Part shown: positions 28,550-38,000 of the stretch, piece by piece
How positions within the stretch are numbered: position 1 is the first letter of the stretch
How the letters are laid out: each line of letters begins with the position of its first letter
Assembly: GCF_026262505.1 (NCBI RefSeq)
Contig: NC_067208.1
Coordinates: forward strand, 16,005,962 to 16,069,961
DNA: 64,000 nucleotides
Source of the DNA: Trichomonas vaginalis G3
Lineage: Eukaryota; Parabasalia; Trichomonadida; Trichomonadidae
Direction of reading: 5' to 3'
Translations under genes and position numbers: made by a program
The notes under the pieces: generated by a model
Told to the model about the DNA's origin: nothing
Databases searched by the model: none
What the model saw: the letters and a program-made list of their open reading frames with translations, nothing else

Positions 28550-30510
28550 CAATATATTCGTTGTTTAATTTCTTTCCAAAAATTAAAGTCATGTATAGCA
28601 CTATTAATAGTTGGTTTTCAAATGACGCCATAATCAATTCAATTTGAATAATTTTGTAAGAAGGGAGAAAACTACTTTCCTAGAGTGTTAATTAAAAGAT
28701 TGGAAACAAATTTATATTTGGCTGGCTGTAAAAACATATATAAATGAGAATAATATGCCAAAACAGAAATTTTCATTGACATTATTAAGATTCCAAGAAA
28801 TAATCATCAATTAATCGTTTATAATAGACGAAAAGATCACTTACGTTTAGGATGCACAAATCAAGAATAATTTTTCCCCTCCAATTTTCGAATGAGGAAT
28901 AATTGAATTATTCAATTTTTTGTTTTTATTATCTAACAATTTTTGAATAACTCAGAAATTTTAACTTGGAAATATAGCAATAAAATGTTGCTCCAAGTGC
29001 GTCTTTACGATGATTTTTCATACAAATTAATTAGCAGCTGCGAAATTAATAGTAATATACATGGTAATATCTTTGGTCTAGTCTAAACCAACAGCTGCTA
29101 ATTTCAAAATACAAGTAATTGAAAAATAAATGTGCAAAAATTCATGCCAAATTTTCAGATAAACAAAAGTTGTAAATTGCTATTTTATGTAAAATACTCA
29201 ATCTATTGAAAAGTTTAAGAGTCAAATTTTCTTTACTATTTTGAGAATATTCAATTTTATTTCTAATTTTGTCTATATTTTCGAATTATAATTATGAATA
29301 CTATACATGAAGTTCAATTGAGGTATTACGTTCGAAAATTGCTTCACAAAAATCTAATATCAAAATCGACGCTGTGAAATGATTTTCATTTTAGGATGGG
29401 CATGAAAAATAATCATATTTTTCTAATTGTAATTCTCGTAAAAAAAATACTTAGAGAAGCAAAAAGTGAAGTAGATCTAGTTTATAAGGTCTATCAGTCA
29501 CACAAATATTATTGTTTTGTTCACTCAATACACAAAATTATTATCTTTAAAATGATTTTTTGATGGTAGAAGTGTACAATCCTAATAAATCGTTACAACA
29601 GTGTAATGTGAAATAATTCAATTGCTATTCATATAAAATTTGTCTAATATCATATTAATATGAATAAAATCAATCGACAATTGTTATTATTCAGCCTATA
29701 CTATGCTCACTTATATTCAGTAAAAGCTGTGATTCGGAGGATTGTAAAAAATTAAGAAAACGATATAGAAATCTTTTTTATATTATTGAAATAAATAAAA
29801 GAAGAGAAATCATTTTTAAATGCATTATAGTCCTATCATGGAGCTTGTATGCAACGCGTTACAAATATGTATTTTCAATTTTTTTGTATTGAAATCCATC
29901 GGACATCGAGTCATGATAGTTGAATGATGATATTCCTAATCTTTTATCCAATTTTCGATTAAGGATGTCCTCTGAATGCTTATGATTACATCAAGTTCAA
30001 TTCCATACAACAATTTTATGAAAGAAAAGTGACCAGTAATAAGCAGAAAACGAATCTTATAATAGATTCGAATCAATAGATTACTGAACACAACAAGGCA
30101 GATCTACCTGATTTTAAATACCTAGGAGAGTTTATGTCAATCCGTTTAATACAGAGACTTAATCTAATTACAGCACAATTGCATGAAATTCAAGCTGTAA
30201 CAGCCAAAATTTCGATTATATGTGGAAGATCATACAACTACGAATGTATATGTATATGAGCTGTTGAAGTTTGAAAGAACAGATCATTTGATAAGTTTTT
30301 AAATGAATACTTTGTGTTACACTAAAGAGTTTGTCTTTGGAACTAAGACAATAAGAAATCTTTTGACTAAATTTCGATTGAAAATCTTATTGTTCTATGG
30401 AATTCGGTTGAAAGTTGAAAAGTGAAAAGGCCAAAGATACTGGTATTATATTAAAGTAATAGTTTGTTCTAGTTAGAAATAATAAATAATTATATAAAAA
30501 AAATCTTTAT
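28550..30510. other. 2 kb intergenic region with one inverted repeat
   Basis: No gene supported. AATTAGCAGCTG (29029-29040) and its perfect reverse complement (29092-29103) flank a 51-base spacer, which itself holds a small TTGGT/ACCAA stem. This could be a hairpin or a very small inverted-repeat remnant. Confidence 0.5.
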
Positions 30511-32985
30511 TTATTTTTTATTTCTGTTACGTCTTCTTGTTGTATTTGTTTGTTCGTGAGGTCCATTAAACGAATCTGGAGCCATTTGGAATCCCATTTG
30601 CCTAATTTGAGGCTTTGGGAAAGCTACGTCAGCTGGCTGAGGTATTGATGTATTTCCCTTGTCTCCGTTGATGAATTCCAGCTTTGGAACGATATCGTTT
30701 GTATGAATTGTGTCAGTCATGATTTGTTCAACGGCAATTGCTTGGGGTTTTGGAGCGTGTGATACTTTTCTCGATGGTGCTGACCTTCTGAATGGTTTGG
30801 ACTCGTTTTCAGTGTTTTCTGGTTCACTTTTTCTCTGAACTGGTTTAAATTGTTCTCTTTGCTTGGATTTCTTCTCTTCGTTGTTGAGGAGTGACTCAAA
30901 GTTGGGTTTCGGTGTTAATTTCGTCTCTTTCTTGGACCATCCGTTGTCTTGGTTGACAATAAGAATATCTCCGTCAGAATCTGAATCAGAACTGGAACTT
31001 GGATCGGGCATAAATGCCAATTTCGTTTTAGTAGATGATAATGGTTCTGATTTCTTCTCTTCTGGCTTTGGAGCTGGTTTTTGGATTTCGGTTTTGGTAT
31101 TTTGAGGAATTACCGATTCGAAACCGACAACATCGTAATTTGTGTTGGTCATTTGTGGCTGCGGTTGTGGTTGTGGCTGGAACTGTTGAGGTTGGTACGG
31201 ATTTTGCTGAATTAATGGAACCCGAGGGTTCTGTTGAGAGAAATCATCGGTCGATGGAGGTCGCTGAATTCCGAAAGGCATTTGGGCGAACTGCGGCAAC
31301 TGTGGAGTAAATTGTGGATATGGAGCCCGTCCCATCATCGGGAAATAGGATGGGAGGAAGGCATTCTGCATATAGAACTGGTCGGCCATTGAAGGTGGCT
31401 GGGCAAAGTTGAAAATTGGCATTGGTTGCTGAGATTGATCGAAATTGAACTGAGGAGTTGCAATTTCTTGAGGATTTGGATCGTATTGGAGATGCGGATT
31501 GGGCATAAATAATGGAACTGGCTGTTGTGGCTGCATCTTCGGTTTTTGGTAGGGATTTTGGTAAATTTGGGGTTGTAGAGGTTGTTGGAACTGAGTTTGT
31601 TGATATTGTTCTTGCATTTGTAATGGCTGCGGTTGGAATGAAGGCATTGGCTGGAATTGTTGAACTTGTGGAATTTCTTGGGATTGTTGGTTTTGTTGAG
31701 GATTTGGCTGGAATTGCTGTGGCTGTGGTGGTTTAGGAGCTGGTTTCGGAGTGAAAACTGGCTCTGTAAGCTTTGGTTCCGGATTTAATGGAGCGGATTT
31801 TGGAGCAGGAGTAGTTTCTTGCTTTGCAGGTGTCCAGACAGCGAACTTAGAATTATTGTTGTTATTATTTGTTTGTTCTGTTGTCTGAGATCCTGGTCTG
31901 TATTCAGCAAATTTCGAATTTTGACTTCCTGTTCGTTTCTGACGGCCTTGATTAGGCTGGTATGTATTTGTTGGCTGTGCTGTATTATTTTCTGGTTGTT
32001 TTTGTGGTTGTTGGTCTTTATTTTGTTCGATTTTTGTATTCGAAGTTGAATTATTGGATTTTGTTGAATCAACTGGTTTAAAACCAGGTGGTTCTGATTG
32101 TTTGCTTTCTTTAGAAGCTGGTGTGTTTATAACTGATTCAAATCCTGGTGGAGCGTCGATAACTTTTCCAAAACCAGGAGGATCGCTTAAAATTGGCTCA
32201 GAACCAGAAGAATTCGATTTTGTATTTTCAAATCCAGGTGGTGAACTGAGAACTGGTTCGAAACCTGGTGGAGAATCAATAACTTTATCAAATCCAGGGG
32301 GAGCATCAATGATTTTGTCAAATCCTGGAGGTGCATCAATGATTCTATCGAATCCTGGTGGAGCATCAATGATTCTATCAAATCCGGGTGGAGCATCTGG
32401 GATTTTTTCGAATCCAGGGGGAGAATTAGGATTAAAGCCAAATCCAGGAGGAGTATCGATCATATCGTTTGATTTTGGCCTTGGGTTAAATGTATTCTTT
32501 GGTTTTGGATCAAATGTTGGTGGGGAATTTGAATTCCGAGTATTTCCAGCAGAATTTGTAGTATTAGGTTGAGGGTTAAATGCTGGAGGACTGTTTGTGT
32601 TTCTTTTTGGATCTTTATTTGTTTCTTTGTTTTTATTATTTGAATCAAGTTTTTTATTTTTGTTATTCTCATTCTTTGATGAGTTTGTGAAATCACTGAA
32701 ACTGATTTCGTGGGTATTTTTATTGGCTGAAAGTTGGAGATCTCCAATTTGAATTGTATCGGATTTTTCTGGTTGTTTTTGATTAATTTTGCGCTTATTC
32801 TTCTTGTCTTTTTCTATAGGGTTGGATCTAGGATTATCAGCGCATATCGGTTTTGAAAACTTGAATTCTTGAAATGGATATCTTAATTCTTTGAGAGTTA
32901 AGTTACTTGTACACATCCATGTTGGCTCTGGCTTCTCAATGAAAAGAGAAAGTAATTTATCAATTGAATATGAGTCTTCAGCCAT
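30511..32985 (-). CDS. 824-residue Pro/Gln-rich protein with eleven PPGF motifs
   Basis: One long open frame. The N-terminal 60 residues are ordered-looking (SIDKLLSLFIEKPEPTWMC, then LKELRYPFQEFKF). Residues about 60-170 are Asn/Lys rich, and residues about 180-300 hold eleven PPGF motifs spaced by 9-14 residues (DAPPGFDRII and variants). Then comes a long Gln/Pro-rich low-complexity region, a Ser/Asp patch (SSSSDSDSDGD) and a basic C-terminus (TTRRRNRNKK). PPG-phi is the ligand of GYF domains, so an RNP or translational-repression adaptor is possible, but no family is recognised. A TCACTTTT is about 110 bases upstream. Probably a host gene. Confidence 0.75.
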   Translation of the reverse strand: MAEDSYSIDKLLSLFIEKPEPTWMCTSNLTLKELRYPFQEFKFSKPICADNPRSNPIEKDKKNKRKINQKQPEKSDTIQIGDLQLSANKNTHEISFSDFTNSSKNENNKNKKLDSNNKNKETNKDPKRNTNSPPAFNPQPNTTNSAGNTRNSNSPPTFDPKPKNTFNPRPKSNDMIDTPPGFGFNPNSPPGFEKIPDAPPGFDRIIDAPPGFDRIIDAPPGFDKIIDAPPGFDKVIDSPPGFEPVLSSPPGFENTKSNSSGSEPILSDPPGFGKVIDAPPGFESVINTPASKESKQSEPPGFKPVDSTKSNNSTSNTKIEQNKDQQPQKQPENNTAQPTNTYQPNQGRQKRTGSQNSKFAEYRPGSQTTEQTNNNNNNSKFAVWTPAKQETTPAPKSAPLNPEPKLTEPVFTPKPAPKPPQPQQFQPNPQQNQQSQEIPQVQQFQPMPSFQPQPLQMQEQYQQTQFQQPLQPQIYQNPYQKPKMQPQQPVPLFMPNPHLQYDPNPQEIATPQFNFDQSQQPMPIFNFAQPPSMADQFYMQNAFLPSYFPMMGRAPYPQFTPQLPQFAQMPFGIQRPPSTDDFSQQNPRVPLIQQNPYQPQQFQPQPQPQPQMTNTNYDVVGFESVIPQNTKTEIQKPAPKPEEKKSEPLSSTKTKLAFMPDPSSSSDSDSDGDILIVNQDNGWSKKETKLTPKPNFESLLNNEEKKSKQREQFKPVQRKSEPENTENESKPFRRSAPSRKVSHAPKPQAIAVEQIMTDTIHTNDIVPKLEFINGDKGNTSIPQPADVAFPKPQIRQMGFQMAPDSFNGPHEQTNTTRRRNRNKK

Positions 32986-33349
32986 GATTTCGTTTGAAAA
33001 GAATTTTTTTTTCGCTTGAAATTACCCTTTTTGTCATCGACTTGTTTTATGCTATCACCATTTTTTCATTGGAGATATATGTAATAAACAGAAATTCATC
33101 AAAAGTGACAGCTCTCAATTTTTTGACATTTGTAAATTCTAAATTGAATGAGAAAAATGAAATAATACTAAGCATAATACAATATTCTAGATTTAATTAT
33201 ATTTAGGAAAAAGTTAGTTTTGAGAGTACTTTTCATAGGCATATAGAATGAAATCTTCTGAAAAATAATATCACATAAACTCATATTATTTTCTAATATA
33301 TAACTATTTTATATAAAAATCAAATTCAATGATCTTAAAAGCGAAGGAT

Positions 33350-33386
33350 AGTAGTAGGATAGGATGGGTTTTGTGACTTTTTTTGT
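33350..33386. repeat. Left terminal inverted repeat of Polinton 2
   Basis: Begins AGTAGTAGGATAGGATGGG and ends TGTGACTTTTTTTGT. It is the reverse complement of the Polinton 1 right end with two mismatches in 37. Flanking host sequence ends GCGAAGGAT. Confidence 0.8.
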
Positions 33387-33657
33387 AAACGTAAGAATTC
33401 ATACAATATCGAGCGATTTTGTATCATTTTTTTTAACATATGAAGTAAAAAATGTATGATTCTTACGGTTTTTATTCTTACATTTTTGAATAAATCAAGA
33501 TTTAAAAAATTTTCAAAATTGTAAGACATTTACACTCAGCCCATACATAATGAAATAAAAAATAAAATTTTTTAAAAAATAAACTTTAAAAATTCATGTC
33601 TTACGAAAAATTAAAACTTAGTTATGTTTATTATTTTATTTTTTTATTTTGTATGAA

Positions 33658-33984
33658 ATGAGCGTCAAAACTAACAACGTTAAAAAATTAGGATTCACAA
33701 ACGAGGAAATAAAGGATATATTAGAGGAGGTGGGTTATGAAGTTGATAAATATTATTTAAGAAATTGTCAAAAATTTGCCGAGTTATTAAATGATTTAGA
33801 TTATGATGGAAAAATGAATAAAGATGATGTTATAAATTTCTTATATCCCACATCTGAAGAAGAAAAACCTAAAGAACCCGATGTTTTCCCTGAATATTAT
33901 GAAGAACGGATTAAAGATGATGAATACGATGAAATTAAAAAAAAAAAAAAGGAGTGGGGCCTCCAGGCGCGTTGCGCCCTCTAG
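33658..33984 (+). CDS. Polinton 2 small acidic protein with an EF-hand-like loop
   Basis: 108 residues from the ATG at 33658, which follows ttttttattttgtatgaa and is preferred over an in-frame ATG three codons earlier. DLDYDGKMNKDD near residue 50 fits the EF-hand calcium loop (acidic at 1, 3, 5, Gly at 6, hydrophobic at 8, acidic at 12), with a helix on each side. The C-terminal half is Glu/Lys/Pro rich and ends in a poly-Lys stretch. Only one loop is seen, so calcium binding is uncertain. First gene inside the left end. Confidence 0.5.
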   Translation: MSVKTNNVKKLGFTNEEIKDILEEVGYEVDKYYLRNCQKFAELLNDLDYDGKMNKDDVINFLYPTSEEEKPKEPDVFPEYYEERIKDDEYDEIKKKKKEWGLQARCAL

Positions 33985-34149
33985 CCCATAAAAAATTTTT
34001 GGTAGAGCACTCAAAATAGTATAACTTTGTCCGGACAAGTAAGGGTCTATCGTCGCTACAGGAAAAGTTACAGGCGTTCCAAGGAAGTATACTTTGAGAA
34101 GCCTTTTCTGTCACTTTTCAGGAAAAAACATTTTTATTATTATATATAA

Positions 34150-34968
34150 ATGAATTTTACAAAACCACCGTTACCGTTCTTTGGAAATAAGAGTAAATGT
34201 AAAGATATTATATTGAGAGAACTTAAGAAACTACCGAATGGTCTAACATTTGTAGATTTGTTCGGTGGAAGTTTCTATATATCCCATTTGTGCCATACAA
34301 TATTCCCAGACTCAAAGATTATATGCAATGACTTCGACAACTATATGGACCGTCTCAAACATATACCAGACACAAACAATATATTGAAAGAGTTAAAAGA
34401 AAAGATACCTATAGGTAAGATGGAACGTATACCATTAGATAACAAAAATATTGTGAGAGAGGTTTTGAAAAAAGCAGAATATATAGACTGGGATAGTATA
34501 TCTGCTAGACTATTATATAGTGGTGCTATAAGAGTTCATGACATTGAAACACTTATGTCAAACGTTTTATATCTTAACTATACAAATGTTTTCAAAGAGA
34601 ACATAGAAAAATATATTGAGGGTATAGAGTTTGTGAGATGTCATTGGACAGAGTTGTATGAAAAATATAAAGACAAGGAAAATGTTTTCTTTATAGTGGA
34701 CCCGCCGTTCTATAACACATGGGATTTTCAATACCAAGTAGACTGGACTTTGAGAGACTCTTTAGAAACTTTAGACGTTATACATAACCATCCATGCTTT
34801 TACTTTACATCCGATAAAAGTGGTTTGGAAACCGTTATGAGATGGTTAGAGGACATACATGACTATGAGTTTAGATATGACAAGATAGAATATGAGAGAG
34901 GTCCTATAAACCGGAGAAAGTGTCATAACAAAGAAATTTTACTAGTAAGTAAATGTGGTTTGAAATAG
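34150..34968 (+). CDS. Polinton 2 D12-class N6-adenine DNA methyltransferase
   Basis: 272 residues. PLPFFGNKSK at the N-terminus and FVDLFGGSFYIS near residue 33 are the AdoMet-binding motifs of Dam-type enzymes; IVDPPFYNTWDF near 182 is the DPP(Y/F) catalytic motif. Full length for the D12 class. It would methylate adenines in DNA; N6-methyladenine is reported in T. vaginalis, and such enzymes are known from its Mavericks. The start is preceded by acatttttattattatatataa. A 43-residue membrane protein gene overlaps its end. Polinton 1 shows no counterpart in this window. Confidence 0.85.
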   Translation: MNFTKPPLPFFGNKSKCKDIILRELKKLPNGLTFVDLFGGSFYISHLCHTIFPDSKIICNDFDNYMDRLKHIPDTNNILKELKEKIPIGKMERIPLDNKNIVREVLKKAEYIDWDSISARLLYSGAIRVHDIETLMSNVLYLNYTNVFKENIEKYIEGIEFVRCHWTELYEKYKDKENVFFIVDPPFYNTWDFQYQVDWTLRDSLETLDVIHNHPCFYFTSDKSGLETVMRWLEDIHDYEFRYDKIEYERGPINRRKCHNKEILLVSKCGLK

Positions 34969-35084
34969 GACTACTTGTTTTAGGTTTTTTCCATTGTGTC
35001 ATTTATTTATTTGACGTGGCAGAAAAGTACAGAGAATATGAAGATGAACCAATGCCTGCAAATGTTCAGTATATGTACTCGTAA
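34953..35084 (+). CDS. 43-residue membrane protein overlapping the methyltransferase gene
   Basis: Reads MWFEIGLLVLGFFHCVIYLF then DVAEKYREYEDEP and ends VQYMYS. A single hydrophobic helix at the N-terminus is followed by an acidic tail. It overlaps the last 16 bases of the methyltransferase gene in another frame and is followed 23 bases later by the next start. The hydrophobic helix, unusual for noise in this setting, is the support. Function unknown. Confidence 0.45.
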   Translation: MWFEIGLLVLGFFHCVIYLFDVAEKYREYEDEPMPANVQYMYS

Positions 35085-35107
35085 GAGATATTTTTATCTA
35101 ATATTAA

Positions 35108-35470
35108 ATGGACGCACAGAACTTAGCGAATGCACAGCAACCTGGACAACCAAACCCAGAGAATATTCCAAATGAAGTTAGAATACAAACTGCAATGGCA
35201 AACTATGGTCAAGTGCCAACAGATGTACAAATGCAAACTGCCATGTCAAATGACGCTGCGTTAGGTTTGCCACCATGGTATGCAAATATGAGATGGAAAG
35301 AGTTTTATACAAACCCTGAAGTGGGATATAAACAACTTTATGCAGATGACGCGAACACAGGAGTTGACCCAGAATATGTTTTCTACCAGAGGAGAAACAG
35401 AATGTATGAGCTCCAGTTAAAGAATGCTATGGAACTCAACAAGAAACGTAAGAGACTAGGCGGACATTAG
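35108..35470 (+). CDS. Polinton 2 hypothetical virion-block protein
   Basis: 120 residues. Gln/Asn/Pro-rich N-terminus with two similar units (VRIQTAMANYGQVPTD and VQMQTAMSND), a WYANMRWKEFY aromatic segment and a basic C-terminus (LNKKRKRLGGH). The basic tail suggests nucleic-acid or virion contact. Leader gatatttttatctaatattaa precedes the ATG. Same strand as the next two small genes; no family recognised. Confidence 0.55.
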   Translation: MDAQNLANAQQPGQPNPENIPNEVRIQTAMANYGQVPTDVQMQTAMSNDAALGLPPWYANMRWKEFYTNPEVGYKQLYADDANTGVDPEYVFYQRRNRMYELQLKNAMELNKKRKRLGGH

Positions 35471-35488
35471 ATTTTTACATATAGTAAA

Positions 35489-35731
35489 ATGGGTTTCTTT
35501 GGAAGAATAGGAAACTTCTTTCGAAATGTTGGAAGAGGTATATGGAATGGAATAAAATCTGTCGGAAGAGGAATTTGGAACGGAGTCAAAAATATTGGTA
35601 AAAGAGTAGGTCAGTTTGTTGGTATTATACCTAAAGACCCTGAACCAGAAGAACAAGCTCCTGTTATACAACAGCCTGAACCTGCACCACAGTCTAGTTG
35701 GCAACCAAATCCAACACCTCAACCGTATTAA
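35489..35731 (+). CDS. Polinton 2 amphipathic minor virion protein candidate
   Basis: 80 residues. Repeated GIWNG units (NVGRGIWNGIKSVGRGIWNG) form a basic amphipathic helix with Trp on one face, followed by a Pro/Gln-rich tail (PEPAPQSSWQPNPTPQPY). Composition and position next to the penton-like gene match the small pVI/pX-like proteins at 15633 and 15869 in Polinton 1. Likely a membrane-active or DNA-binding virion component. Confidence 0.55.
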   Translation: MGFFGRIGNFFRNVGRGIWNGIKSVGRGIWNGVKNIGKRVGQFVGIIPKDPEPEEQAPVIQQPEPAPQSSWQPNPTPQPY

Positions 35732-35735
35732 AAAA

Positions 35736-36584
35736 TTATATTTTTACCGTTCGATAGTAGTTGTATATGAAACTAAGTTCTAAGTAAAACGCATGGTATA
35801 ATGGAATTATTCTTTTTCTTCCATCTGTAGTAAACCATACTTGAAAGTCTGAAATACTTCCACTTGGTGGTTCGTATAACTTTGTAGGTTTTTCGTAAAA
35901 GTCATTTGCCAAGCATAAGAAAGAGTTTTGGGCGCCAGAAAATGAAGCATGAACAATAATAGCAGCTGGGTCGAAAACATTTTCATATGTTCCATTAGGG
36001 TTTTCGACTTCATAAAAGTCTGGGTGTACTGGATATGCTGCAGGCTGATTTAACATCCTCATAAATCTATACCATGCCAAGTTGTTATATTTTGTAGAAA
36101 TATAAACGTTTTCTCCAAGGTCTTCTATTCTATTGATTTTAACAGTTGCATTTTTCCTGTCATAAATAATATCGAGATGGTATTCTCCCTCGTCAATGTT
36201 ATACTGGTTTGCATATTCGATATAGATATCGTTTATTTTTTCTTGAAAAGCTTGAAGAGTTGTTTCTAAGTTTACAAGCAAACTAACTTGTAAAAGTTTT
36301 CCCTGTTCAAATTTCTCATACATACGTTTTTCTTTGTTATAGTATCGAACTTCAAAACCGACCGTAAATGGGAAACCATGTATGGCTTCTGAAATGAACT
36401 TCATTCTACGAAAGCCAATAGCTTTTGTGACAGATGGGTCTCTTAACCATCTCAATGGGTAGTCAAAACGATAGCCTTCATGCTTTACGGTCTCTGTCTC
36501 AAACTTTTGACCGACATTAGTAAAAAGTTCATCTAATGGTTTAGTTGTAGCAACTCTAGAATTTTCTTTTTCTATTGGAAGCAT
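35736..36584 (-). CDS. Polinton 2 penton-like minor capsid protein
   Basis: 282 residues, uninterrupted. A long strand-rich protein with RFDYPLRWLRDPSVTKAIGF near residue 45, a helical insertion near 110-150, and a C-terminal jelly-roll-like half containing IVHASFSGAQNSF and SDFQVWFTTDGRKRI followed by a hydrophobic strand (FYLELSFIY). The VWF-x-x-DG then LELSF order resembles Polinton/virophage penton proteins. It faces the fibre gene head-to-head with 18 bases between starts. A related, broken copy is at 42384-43241. Confidence 0.6.
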   Translation of the reverse strand: MLPIEKENSRVATTKPLDELFTNVGQKFETETVKHEGYRFDYPLRWLRDPSVTKAIGFRRMKFISEAIHGFPFTVGFEVRYYNKEKRMYEKFEQGKLLQVSLLVNLETTLQAFQEKINDIYIEYANQYNIDEGEYHLDIIYDRKNATVKINRIEDLGENVYISTKYNNLAWYRFMRMLNQPAAYPVHPDFYEVENPNGTYENVFDPAAIIVHASFSGAQNSFLCLANDFYEKPTKLYEPPSGSISDFQVWFTTDGRKRIIPLYHAFYLELSFIYNYYRTVKI

Positions 36585-36602
36585 ATTTTATCTATAATAA
36601 AA

Positions 36603-38000
36603 ATGTCAAATGAAACAGCGTCTATGAGAGAAATACAACACAACCGACAACTCATTATGCAAGCTCTAAATAAGAACACAACAAACTTTTCAAACTATTC
36701 TAAGATATCTGAGTCATTGAAAGAAGGAAACTTAAAACTGACATTAAACCCTTTAACAGATGAGTTTCTATTTCAAGACAAGAAGAACAATACTGTCTGT
36801 ATAAATCCAACAAAAGGAACTTTAAACGAGAAACCTATAAATGAACTTCTTTTGAAAGCAGATGTTGACAACAAAGCTGACAAAGAATATGTAGACGATG
36901 CAATAGCAAAAGAAGAAGAAAGAGCTAACAATGCTTATGCAACAAAAGAACATACTCATCCTGAACTAGCAGACAAAACATATGTTGACAATAAAATGTC
37001 AAGTGAAGTGACAAGAGCTGAAAACGAATATTCTAAAAAGACTCATATACATTCTATATCTGAAATAACAGACTTACAAGAAACCTTAAACAGTAAAAGT
37101 GCCGTTGGACATACACATACCATTGCAAATATTACAAACTTACAAGAAACCTTAAACAGGAAAAGTGCCGTTGGACATACACATACCATTGCAAATATTA
37201 CAAACTTACAAGAAACCTTAAACAGGAAAAGTGCCGTTGGACATACACATTCTATATCTGAAATAACAGACTTAAACGTTAGCCTTGAAAAGAAAGCAGA
37301 CAAGAACCATACACATGATTTCTTCACAACTGTTGCTATAGAAAGTATTGAAGGAACGGTTGAAGAAACTGGTGGGGATGCATTATATTGTAAACCTCCT
37401 AACTTTCCACAAGGTTTAACATCGGATGACGACATAACGACGATGAAAAACATTAGATGTAAAGATGTTTATGTCATGGAGGATGAAAATAAAGTTAAAT
37501 TCACTGCTCAAGATTTATATGAGAAGAAAGCAGACAAAACAGAGCTTCAAACATTAAAGACAGAAATACTTCAAACATTATATCCTATAGGCTCTATTTA
37601 TACGTCAATGAACTCTACCAGACCAGAAGTAGTACTTGGTTTTGGAACTTGGACTCAAATAGTCGACAGGTTTTTGTATTGTGCAAACTCTTCAAAGGAA
37701 ACAGGTGGAAGTAAAACGATTTCGGGTGAAAACTTACCTGCGCACAGTCACTACATAGATTTAAGTACATCTCAAGCAGGTTGGCATAAGCATAGATATT
37801 GGGATTGGTCAGCAATGACAAAAGGTAAAGGATATGATGTTAAAGACAACGTTAAGTTTGCTATAAATTGTTACTGGAGTAACACTGAGGGAGGAGGAAA
37901 CCATACACATTTCGTTTCAGGATATACGCAAACAACCGGACAAAGTAAAGACTACATGCCACCTTACATGACAGTTTACGCATGGTATAGAAATGCTTAG
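36603..38000 (+). CDS. Polinton 2 phage-like tail-fibre protein
   Basis: 465 residues, uninterrupted. N-terminal helical part, then coiled stalk units (KADKEYVDDAI, DKTYVDNK), then three near-identical 22-residue repeats with GHTHT (SAVGHTHTIANITNLQETL), then YPIGSIYTSMNSTRPEV and the tip domain VDRFLYC, ENLPAHSHYID, GNHTHFVSGY, ending MTVYAWYRNA. This order is that of phage tail fibres with a T4 gp10-like tip, where the tip binds the host surface. A virion attachment role in a eukaryotic element is inferred. The gene converges with the integrase gene, overlapping by four bases. Confidence 0.8.
   Translation: MSNETASMREIQHNRQLIMQALNKNTTNFSNYSKISESLKEGNLKLTLNPLTDEFLFQDKKNNTVCINPTKGTLNEKPINELLLKADVDNKADKEYVDDAIAKEEERANNAYATKEHTHPELADKTYVDNKMSSEVTRAENEYSKKTHIHSISEITDLQETLNSKSAVGHTHTIANITNLQETLNRKSAVGHTHTIANITNLQETLNRKSAVGHTHSISEITDLNVSLEKKADKNHTHDFFTTVAIESIEGTVEETGGDALYCKPPNFPQGLTSDDDITTMKNIRCKDVYVMEDENKVKFTAQDLYEKKADKTELQTLKTEILQTLYPIGSIYTSMNSTRPEVVLGFGTWTQIVDRFLYCANSSKETGGSKTISGENLPAHSHYIDLSTSQAGWHKHRYWDWSAMTKGKGYDVKDNVKFAINCYWSNTEGGGNHTHFVSGYTQTTGQSKDYMPPYMTVYAWYRNA
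37098..37295 (+). repeat. 66-bp internal repeats of the fibre gene (three units)
   Basis: Units begin at 37098, 37164 and 37230 with AGTGCCGTTGGACATACACA; the first two are almost identical and the third diverges after about 25 bases. Each codes for 22 residues. Confidence 0.8.

Noticed and set aside
32054-32572. Plus-strand 172-residue frame opposite the PPGF gene, Gly/Pro rich
   Set aside because: It is the antisense shadow of the PPGF repeats; the minus frame is 824 residues long and has a sensible start.
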